From positions 1,285,707 to 1,349,706 of the forward strand of contig NZ_CDME01000008.1 of NCBI RefSeq assembly GCF_000826545.1: a DNA stretch of 64,000 nt. Direction: 5' to 3'. Positions 58,128 to 64,000 of this stretch are shown here, piece after piece. This stretch comes from Kibdelosporangium sp. MJ126-NF4. GTDB lineage: Bacteria > Actinomycetota > Actinomycetes > Mycobacteriales > Pseudonocardiaceae. The notes under the pieces are model-generated. The model ran no database searches. It was given only the letters and a program-made list of their open reading frames with translations, and was not told where the DNA came from. Both the position numbers and the translations under genes were made by a program. Within the stretch, counting starts at the first letter, position 1. Each line of letters starts with the position of its first letter.

Positions 58128-59495
58128 ATGTACCTGGAAGGAACTGAGCAGTTCCACCGGCGTGCCGCCGCGTTGCTGCGAGCAGTCGCCAACGACCTGA
58201 AACGCGACGACGCCTCCGCGGAAGCGGACCTCGACCTGCCGGTGGGTTCGTTCGCCGAACTCACCGGCGGCCGGCGGCCGATCACGTGGGAGATCGTGCG
58301 ACGTGCGTGCGAGGTTTGGCCGTTGAACGAACGTGACCTGCTGCCAGGCCACGACGACTGCGACGCCGGGATCCGAGTGGTGCGAGCCGGGGAATCGGTG
58401 CGCAGCGCGCGGATCATCGACCGGGCGGGCAAGCCGTACTACGAGTACCGCGACACCGCCATGTCACGAGTGGCCTCCTACCGTCCGGAGTGGATCCGGA
58501 TGCTGTGCCACGTCACGGACAACTCACCGGAAAACCCGGAAGTACGTTGGAACAACGGTCATCTGTTGTACCAGTTCACCTACTTCGTCGGCCCGGTCAA
58601 CTACTACTACCGGTGGAACGGCGAATCCCGCTGCACACCGATGAACACCGGCGACTCGGTGTGGGGCCTGCCGTTCGCCCCGCACTCGTTCACCGCTCGC
58701 TCCTCGGACGAACCCGCGTACATCCTCGCGTTGACCTATGGCGCGAACCTGGTCGGCGACGCCCAACGAGAACTGTCGATCCTCGGGCCAGGGGCCACCA
58801 AGGACATGGTCCTGCCGTTGGGCAGCACCGGATCTCTGCTGACCTCGTTCATGGACGCCCGTATGCTCACGTCCGCGCAACTCGCGCACGCCAGCGGAAT
58901 CGCACACTCCCGGCTGCGATCCGTCTGCGCGGACGAGACAACCGCGATGCCGGACGAGCTCACGGCGTTGGCCAACGTGCTGGGCGTCGCGGTACGCGAA
59001 CTGCTGGCGCCTGAAGAAACAACGCACTTCGGCGTGCACATCCAGAAACGCACCGACACAACAAGCTGGGATTACCACGGCGCCTACCACGTCACCCGGC
59101 TGGCCGGAGACTCCCTGCATCCACACACCACCGCCGTCGAGGTGGACGTCCACACGGAAGAACCGGCATGGGCGGCCACCTATCAACACCAATACCTGTA
59201 CGTCCTCGGCGAGCGAAGCGTCCGGCTGCATTGGGAGCACGGCGGGAGAAAGCACGAGACCGTACTCGCGGCAGGCGATTCCGCCTACCTGATGCCATAC
59301 GTCCGCTGTGGGTTCAGCGGGGAGGCGACTGTGTTGGTGCTGCGGATCGGCGGGATGGCGGGCACGGACGTGCGGTTCGCGCTCGGCGCCATGGCCGACG
59401 GCGGCATCGACAGGTACCTCGACGAGGACCGGCTGTGGTTCGACGCCGGAAAGACTGGCGGACAGACTGCCGGACAGACTGGGGGAGGGCGATGA
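58128..59495 (+). CDS. HEPD/MPnS-family non-heme iron phosphonate dioxygenase, methylphosphonate-synthase-like site
   Basis: A 455-residue tandem HTH-cupin protein. The first cupin has NNGHLLYQ (His145, Gln149) and GDSVWGLPFAPHSF (Gly180, His186). The second HTH is at about 250-300 and the second cupin at about 325-420. HEPD (PhpD) uses His129, Glu176 and His182, while MPnS uses His148, Gln152 and His190 with Gly where HEPD has Glu176. This protein has Gln at His+4 and Gly six residues before the second His, so it follows MPnS. Asn142 matches the substrate Asn of HEPD. MPnS turns 2-hydroxyethylphosphonate into methylphosphonate and HEPD makes hydroxymethylphosphonate. ATG 58128 is used; it overlaps pepM by ATGA. 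Confidence 0.88.
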   Translation: MYLEGTEQFHRRAAALLRAVANDLKRDDASAEADLDLPVGSFAELTGGRRPITWEIVRRACEVWPLNERDLLPGHDDCDAGIRVVRAGESVRSARIIDRAGKPYYEYRDTAMSRVASYRPEWIRMLCHVTDNSPENPEVRWNNGHLLYQFTYFVGPVNYYYRWNGESRCTPMNTGDSVWGLPFAPHSFTARSSDEPAYILALTYGANLVGDAQRELSILGPGATKDMVLPLGSTGSLLTSFMDARMLTSAQLAHASGIAHSRLRSVCADETTAMPDELTALANVLGVAVRELLAPEETTHFGVHIQKRTDTTSWDYHGAYHVTRLAGDSLHPHTTAVEVDVHTEEPAWAATYQHQYLYVLGERSVRLHWEHGGRKHETVLAAGDSAYLMPYVRCGFSGEATVLVLRIGGMAGTDVRFALGAMADGGIDRYLDEDRLWFDAGKTGGQTAGQTGGGR

Positions 59496-60358
59496 CCAAG
59501 CCGTCGAAGGCAGCGATACTTAGGAGTCTGTTGGCCGACGACGACCTGCTGGTACGAGCGGTCGGCGCGCACAACGGCCTTGGCGCTCGACTGGCCGAGC
59601 AGGCCGGGTTCGAGGCGGTGTGGGCGTCAGGGTTCGAGATGTCGGCGAGCTACGCCGTACCGGACGCGAGCCTGCTGACCATGACGCAGTACCTGGACGG
59701 CGCCGAGGCGATGGATGTGGCGTCCGCGCTGCCGGTGATCGCCGACTGCGACACCGGGTTCGGCGGCCCGCTCAACGTCGCCCACATGGTCCGCAGCTAC
59801 GAACGGCGTGGCGTCGCCGCGGTGTGCGTCGAGGACAAGGTGTTCCCGAAGATGAACAGCTTCGCCGCGGCCGCGCACGACCTCGTGCCGATCGAGGAGT
59901 TCTGCCTGAAGATCAAGGCGGGCAAGGCCGCGCAGGAGTCCGAGGAGTTCGTGTTGATCGCGCGGACCGAGGGACTGGTGGCGGGCGTGGGGATGGAGGA
60001 GACGCTGCGCCGGGCGCGGGCGTACGCCGGAGCGGGCGCGGACGCCATCCTCGTGCACAGCAAGAGCCGCCAGCCCGCCGAGGTGCTGGAGTTCGCCGGC
60101 CGATGGGACCGGCCGACGCCGCTGGTGTCGGTGCCGACCACCTATGACGGCGTGCACGAGCGTGACCTGCTTGGCGCGGGCTTCCGGATCGTGATCTACG
60201 CCAACCAGGGCGTGCGCGCCGCGATCCGCGGGATGAGCGCCGCGTTGGCCAGACTGGCTGACGAGGGCAACGCCCGCTCGGTCGCCGACGAGATCGCGCC
60301 GATGGCCGAGGTGTTCGCGTTGCAGCGGATGACGGCCGCGTACGAGACCAAAGCATGA
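59492..60358 (+). CDS. pepM: Phosphoenolpyruvate phosphomutase
   Basis: A 288-residue ICL/PEPM-family barrel with the PEP mutase signature EDKVFPKMNS (residues 114-123), which separates true mutases from other family lyases, plus IADCDTGFGGPLNV for the metal site and LIARTEGLVAG. It forms the C-P bond by turning PEP into phosphonopyruvate. That step is unfavourable and is pulled forward by the decarboxylase encoded next. Its length and start (ATG overlapping the previous stop) are normal. It is the defining gene of the phosphonate cluster. Confidence 0.97.
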   Translation: MTKPSKAAILRSLLADDDLLVRAVGAHNGLGARLAEQAGFEAVWASGFEMSASYAVPDASLLTMTQYLDGAEAMDVASALPVIADCDTGFGGPLNVAHMVRSYERRGVAAVCVEDKVFPKMNSFAAAAHDLVPIEEFCLKIKAGKAAQESEEFVLIARTEGLVAGVGMEETLRRARAYAGAGADAILVHSKSRQPAEVLEFAGRWDRPTPLVSVPTTYDGVHERDLLGAGFRIVIYANQGVRAAIRGMSAALARLADEGNARSVADEIAPMAEVFALQRMTAAYETKA

Positions 60359-61416
60359 TCAGCGCACAGTCCTTCGTGGACCAACTCGACGAGATCGGTG
60401 TCCGGTCGGTCGCCGGTGTGCCGTGTTCCTACCTGGCCGGACCGACCGCGCTGCTGGGATCCCGCTATCTGGCCGCGGCGAACGAGGGCAGTGCGCTGGC
60501 GATCGCGGCAGGCGGCAGGCTCGGCGGGCACACCGGGGGAGTGTTCGTCCAGAACTCCGGCTTCGGTAACCTGATCAACCCGTTGACCTCGCTCGTCCTG
60601 CCCTATCGGATCCCTGTCGTGGTGGCCATGACGATGCGTGGCTGGCCGCAGGCCGACCCCGGTGAGCCGCAGCACTACTGGATGGGTCAGGTGGTGCCGC
60701 AATGGCTGGATTCGATGAAGATCCCGTACTGGCTGTTGACGGCGGACACCGACCGTGTGCCGGACGTGCGTGCTGCGCTTGACGATGGCCTGCCCGCGTT
60801 TCTCCTTGTCGGCAAAGGCGCGATCGGCAAGTCCGACACGCAGGCCGAGGTACGACCAGGCCCCAGCCGTGCCGACGTGGTGAAGGCAGTGCTCGACGCG
60901 ACCGGTGGCGACTTCGTCCTGTCCACAACGGGCTACCTGTCCCGCGAGCTGTTCAACCAGGAAGACCGCGACACCAACTTCTACATGCAGGGATCCATGG
61001 GGCACGTGGCCGCGGTCGCGCTGGGAGCCGCCCGTGCCCGTCCTGACCGCCGACACGTGGTGCTGGACGGCGACGGCTCGATGTTGATGCACATGGGCAC
61101 GTTGGCGACGATCGGACATTACGGCCCAGCCAACCTGAGGCACATCGTCGTCGACAACGGAACCTACGAATCCACCGGCGGCCAGCCGACCACCGCGGAC
61201 ACCAGCGACCTACCCGGGATCGCCAGATCATGCGGCTACCGCACGGTCGCGACCGCAGGCACTCCCGAGGAACTGACAGCCCTGCTCAGAACTGCACAAC
61301 CGGGGCCGGTGTTCATCCACGTCCCGGTGGCGCCCAGCCCGGCCCCAGCGGGCCGGGCCAGCGAGAAGATAACGCCACCGCAGATGGCCACCCGGTTCGC
61401 GGAGGCGGACCGGTGA
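60355..61416 (+). CDS. ppd: Phosphonopyruvate decarboxylase
   Basis: A 353-residue thiamine-diphosphate enzyme of the phosphonopyruvate/sulfopyruvate decarboxylase family. The N-terminal PYR half has GVPCSYLAGPTALLG and EGSALAIAAGGRLGG, with the ThDP-activating Glu in NEGSA. The C-terminal PP half has GDGSMLMHMGTLATIG and the metal Asn in VVDNGTYESTGG. It converts phosphonopyruvate to phosphonoacetaldehyde and makes the mutase step irreversible. It is translationally coupled to pepM and to the next gene by ATGA/GTGA overlaps. Confidence 0.96.
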   Translation: MISAQSFVDQLDEIGVRSVAGVPCSYLAGPTALLGSRYLAAANEGSALAIAAGGRLGGHTGGVFVQNSGFGNLINPLTSLVLPYRIPVVVAMTMRGWPQADPGEPQHYWMGQVVPQWLDSMKIPYWLLTADTDRVPDVRAALDDGLPAFLLVGKGAIGKSDTQAEVRPGPSRADVVKAVLDATGGDFVLSTTGYLSRELFNQEDRDTNFYMQGSMGHVAAVALGAARARPDRRHVVLDGDGSMLMHMGTLATIGHYGPANLRHIVVDNGTYESTGGQPTTADTSDLPGIARSCGYRTVATAGTPEELTALLRTAQPGPVFIHVPVAPSPAPAGRASEKITPPQMATRFAEADR

Positions 61417-62516
61417 GGCACTTCGGCGGCGTGAAAGTCCACTTCGGATCCGGTGCGGCGGCACGGCTCGGCGGTGTGCTGGCCGACCTGTCGGCAACAC
61501 GGGTGCTGGTCGTACGCGGTCGCCTGTCCTACGAACGCAGTGGTGCCGCAGCCGCGATCGACGTGATCCGAGACCAGGTCATGGTCGCGGAATTCACCTC
61601 CCACCAGCCCAACCCGACCGTGGCCGACGTGGCTGACGGCCTGAAAGTCGCCCGCAGCCACGACCCGGACACGATCGTGGGCATCGGCGGAGGCAGTGTG
61701 CTCGACCTGGCCAAGGCGATCGCGGCGCTCATCGACGCGGACGGCGAACCAATCGAGTACCTGACCGGACGACAGCCGACCGGACGACGTGGCCTGGTGC
61801 TGATCCCGACCACGTGCGGCTCCGGCAGCGAACTCACCCAGTTCGCCACGCTCTACGCGCACGGCCGGAAGCACTCGCTCGACTTTCCGGAAGGCCGGGC
61901 CGACGTGGCGGTGGTCGACCCTGACCTGTCGGCGTCGGTCCCCACGACCGTGGCGGCCGCCGCGAAAGCGGACGCCCTGTCCCACGCGGTCGAGTCCTAC
62001 TGGTCCGTCGCGGCCACCGACGAATCACGGGCCCTCGCCTGGGACGCGATGACCATGCTGCTGCCCGGGACCGATCACGACCAGGTCGCCATGGGAGCCG
62101 CACTGGCCGGGGCGGCGATCAACTTGACCAGAACAACGGCGGCGCACGCACTGTCGTACGCCCTGACCAGCAAGCTCGGCATCCCGCACGGCATGGCGGG
62201 CGCCCTGCACATGACCTGGCTGATCGACCACAACGCCATGGTCACCGAGGCCGACTGCGCACACCCGGACGGCCCGGAGGCCGTGCGCAAGCTCGTCGCG
62301 GACACCCGGCGGCTGTGCCGGGAATCGACCGGCGACGACCTTCCTGACCTCTACCGGACGTTGTTGGCGACGGGCAGCCAGCCACTGCGACTCGCCGATC
62401 TCGGTCTGTCGGCGGAGTGGCACGAGGTGTGGCGGGCGGCGCTCGGATCGTTCCGTGGCAACAACAACCCGCGCGTGGTGACCGCCGAAGACGTGGACCG
62501 GAGGCAACATGGCTGA
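61413..62516 (+). CDS. Iron-dependent alcohol dehydrogenase, phosphonoacetaldehyde reductase
   Basis: A 367-residue group III alcohol dehydrogenase with the NAD-binding GIGGGSVLDLAKAIA near 90, TTCGSGSELTQFATLY, and iron ligands in AKADALSHAVESYWS and LGIPHGMAGALHM. In phosphinothricin, dehydrophos and other late-branch pathways such enzymes (PhpC, DhpG) reduce phosphonoacetaldehyde to 2-hydroxyethylphosphonate, the substrate of HEPD/MPnS enzymes. The neighbours fit exactly. It starts at a GTG overlapping the previous stop and overlaps the next gene by 8 bases. Confidence 0.94.
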   Translation: MRHFGGVKVHFGSGAAARLGGVLADLSATRVLVVRGRLSYERSGAAAAIDVIRDQVMVAEFTSHQPNPTVADVADGLKVARSHDPDTIVGIGGGSVLDLAKAIAALIDADGEPIEYLTGRQPTGRRGLVLIPTTCGSGSELTQFATLYAHGRKHSLDFPEGRADVAVVDPDLSASVPTTVAAAAKADALSHAVESYWSVAATDESRALAWDAMTMLLPGTDHDQVAMGAALAGAAINLTRTTAAHALSYALTSKLGIPHGMAGALHMTWLIDHNAMVTEADCAHPDGPEAVRKLVADTRRLCRESTGDDLPDLYRTLLATGSQPLRLADLGLSAEWHEVWRAALGSFRGNNNPRVVTAEDVDRRQHG

Positions 62517-63525
62517 CAGGCGAATCCTGTACACCGACCCGGCATGGCTGGTGCACAACGGCAAGACGGACCCGGCTCGGGCCACCGTGGAAACGGAGAT
62601 CCTGGGGCCAGACGTCGAGTTGGTGTTCGGTCCACATGCGAACGGCCGTTACGCGGTGTCCTCGCCGGAGTTGTTGCACAGGGCGGCAGGCGCGGACGTC
62701 ATCGTCATCTACCGCTGCCGGGTCACCCCCGAACTGCTTGACGCGGCGGGCCCGCGACTGCGGGCAGTGATCCGGCACGGTGTCGGCATCGACAACCTCA
62801 ACGCGGACCTCCTGGCCGAACGCGGCATCAAGGGCTACAACATCCCGGACTACTGCGTCGACGAAGTCTCCACGCACACCACGATGCTTGCGCTGGCACT
62901 GGAACGCAGGCTGCTGCCGCAACACAGCGGGCTCGTCGGCGGCACGTTCGACATCTACGCGGGTGGCGCGCCCCGACGGCTGCGCAACCACACTCTGGGC
63001 ATTGTCGGGTTCGGGCGGATCGGCCGGGCCGTGGCCAGGAAACTGGGTGTCCACTTCGGTCAGACGCTGGTGTTCGACCCGTACATCGGCCGGGACCTGT
63101 CCGACGGCTACGGCGCGACCGCCGTGGACACCTTGGACGACCTGCTGGCCGCCGCCGACCTGGTCACGTTGCACTGCCCGTTGACACAGGAGACCGAGGC
63201 GATCATGGACCGGGTGTCGTTGAAAGCCATGAAGGAAGGCTCGTACCTGGTCAACGCTGCTCGCGGCAAACTCGTCGACCCGGTCGCCCTCGCGGAGGCA
63301 TTGCAATCAGGGCGGCTGGCCGGAGCGGGGATCGACGTGTTCTCACCGGAGAACCCGCACGACGACCCGGCGTGGTGGCCCGTGCTCGCGCATCCCAACG
63401 TCGTCGTGACGAGTCATCGAGCGTTCCTGTCCGTGGAAGCCGAGGCCAGCAGCCGCAGGCGGGCGGCCGAGCTGGCCCGTGACGTCCTGAACGGCCAGTA
63501 CTCCGTGGTCGGAGCGGTGACATGA
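62509..63525 (+). CDS. D-isomer-specific 2-hydroxyacid dehydrogenase
   Basis: A 338-residue NAD-dependent dehydrogenase with a Rossmann GIVGFGRIGRAVARKL (about 164-180), the catalytic Arg in VNAARGKLVD (about 247-256), Glu nearby, and the His in VVTSHRAF near 301. In phosphinothricin biosynthesis PhpE, of the same family, oxidises hydroxymethylphosphonate towards phosphonoformate. If the upstream dioxygenase made hydroxymethylphosphonate, this gene would continue that route. If it makes methylphosphonate, the dehydrogenase must act on another hydroxyl, or run as a reductase. This tension is a key point of the cluster. Confidence 0.9.
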   Translation: MADRRILYTDPAWLVHNGKTDPARATVETEILGPDVELVFGPHANGRYAVSSPELLHRAAGADVIVIYRCRVTPELLDAAGPRLRAVIRHGVGIDNLNADLLAERGIKGYNIPDYCVDEVSTHTTMLALALERRLLPQHSGLVGGTFDIYAGGAPRRLRNHTLGIVGFGRIGRAVARKLGVHFGQTLVFDPYIGRDLSDGYGATAVDTLDDLLAAADLVTLHCPLTQETEAIMDRVSLKAMKEGSYLVNAARGKLVDPVALAEALQSGRLAGAGIDVFSPENPHDDPAWWPVLAHPNVVVTSHRAFLSVEAEASSRRRAAELARDVLNGQYSVVGAVT

Positions 63526-64000
63526 GCGTGCAGCTTTCCCCGACAGCGGCTGGGACGTTCGGCGCCGACATGGCCGTGTTGTCCACGGGAGACGTGCGTA
63601 TCCCGGTCCACCCGGACACACCGGTCGCCGCTCGGCTGCGTGACCAGGCATATCGGGCCGCCGCGGGCAGCACGGACATCCGCGAAGCGGTGGCCCGGTA
63701 TGCGGGCACAGCCAGCGCGGACCAGGTATTGATCGCGCCAGGTGCGAGGGCGGCGATCCAGCTGATGGTGGCCTCGGCGTTGACCGATCGCCGCGAAGTG
63801 CTGATCCCAACGCCGTACTGGGCAAGCTATCCGACCGTGCTGCGGTCAGCGGGCGCGACGCCCGTGCCCGTTCCCGGCGAGGTCGGCCTGGCAGCGGATC
63901 TGGCCGCGTTCGAGGCGGCGAGGACTCCGGCGACCGGGGCCGTGATCGTGAACTCGCCGCGCAATCCCGATGGCGCGGTGGTGTCCGAGGCCGACCTCGA
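63522..64000 (+). CDS. PLP-dependent aminotransferase (class I/II), 5' part only
   Basis: From an ATG overlapping the previous stop the frame stays open to the right edge (159 codons). It shows fold-type I features: IREAVARYAG near residue 55, LIAPGARAAIQLMV, PTPYWASYPTVLRSAGA with the aromatic stacking residue, and NSPRNPDG (motif N.P.NPTG, whose Asn contacts PLP). The active-site Lys lies outside the window. It could place or remove an amino group on a phosphonate or on the amino acid used by the FemX-like ligases. Confidence 0.86.
   Translation, partial: MSVQLSPTAAGTFGADMAVLSTGDVRIPVHPDTPVAARLRDQAYRAAAGSTDIREAVARYAGTASADQVLIAPGARAAIQLMVASALTDRREVLIPTPYWASYPTVLRSAGATPVPVPGEVGLAADLAAFEAARTPATGAVIVNSPRNPDGAVVSEADL

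Overview
The window is high-GC DNA from a filamentous actinomycete, most likely of the Pseudonocardiales (Saccharothrix, Amycolatopsis, Kibdelosporangium or a relative). The evidence is the codon use, an SsgB-like sporulation protein, a StrR/ParB-type regulator, rare TTA (bldA-type) codons in regulatory and biosynthetic genes, and two adjacent secondary-metabolite clusters. No 16S or core marker is present, so the genus is inferred.

Left flank (1-6.2 kb): a partial secreted GH29-like hydrolase, ssgB, four tRNA genes (Val-CAC, Gly-GCC, Cys-GCA, Val-GAC), then a scar zone of broken transposases, a truncated glycosyltransferase, a decayed MOSC gene and an intact zinc/cadmium (CDF) exporter.

NRPS/PKS cluster (6.4-41.4 kb): two NarL-type regulators, a P450, a protein of unknown type with a cupin C-terminus, and seven assembly-line genes in one direction: KS-AT-CP, C-PCP-R, A-PCP-Cy-A-PCP, C-A-PCP, KS-AT-cMT-ACP, C-AL-KR-PCP and a free-standing A domain. 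A convergent gene encodes a methyltransferase embedded in an adenylation C-subdomain. A YqcI/YcgG-family (putative heme N-oxygenase) gene and a TetR/DHA2 efflux pair close the cluster. Reading the domains suggests a Cy-formed ring, an N-hydroxyornithine-like residue (code DINYWGGVGK), a C-methylated ketide, an alpha-hydroxy acid (AL-KR) and a last malonate-alanine unit. The release domain resembles a reductase but has lost its NADPH-binding residues, so Dieckmann-type (tetramate) release is likely. The free A domain has the exact alanine code DLFNNALTYK and could load the A-less C-PCP-R module in trans.

Middle (41.4-53.2 kb): an amidohydrolase, a CocE/NonD hydrolase, a PucR regulator, a secreted amidase-like protein and a TetX-like flavin monooxygenase lie among many gene fragments and dead transposases. 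This looks like a decayed junction separating two clusters.

Phosphonate cluster (53.3 kb to the right edge): a StrR-like activator with a TTA at codon 5, then a tightly overlapping operon: YqcI/YcgG oxygenase, NDK-like protein, two FemX-like (aminoacyl-tRNA-dependent type) transferases, a HEPD/MPnS-family dioxygenase, PEP mutase, phosphonopyruvate decarboxylase, iron alcohol dehydrogenase, a D-2-hydroxyacid dehydrogenase and a partial aminotransferase. This should make 2-hydroxyethylphosphonate, cleave it to a C1 phosphonate, and conjugate that or a derivative to amino acids. The dioxygenase has the His-Gln-His iron site of methylphosphonate synthase rather than the HEPD site. The combination of this enzyme with an N-oxygenase, an NDK-like protein and twin FemX ligases does not match a phosphonate pathway I know, and it is the best candidate here for an undescribed system.
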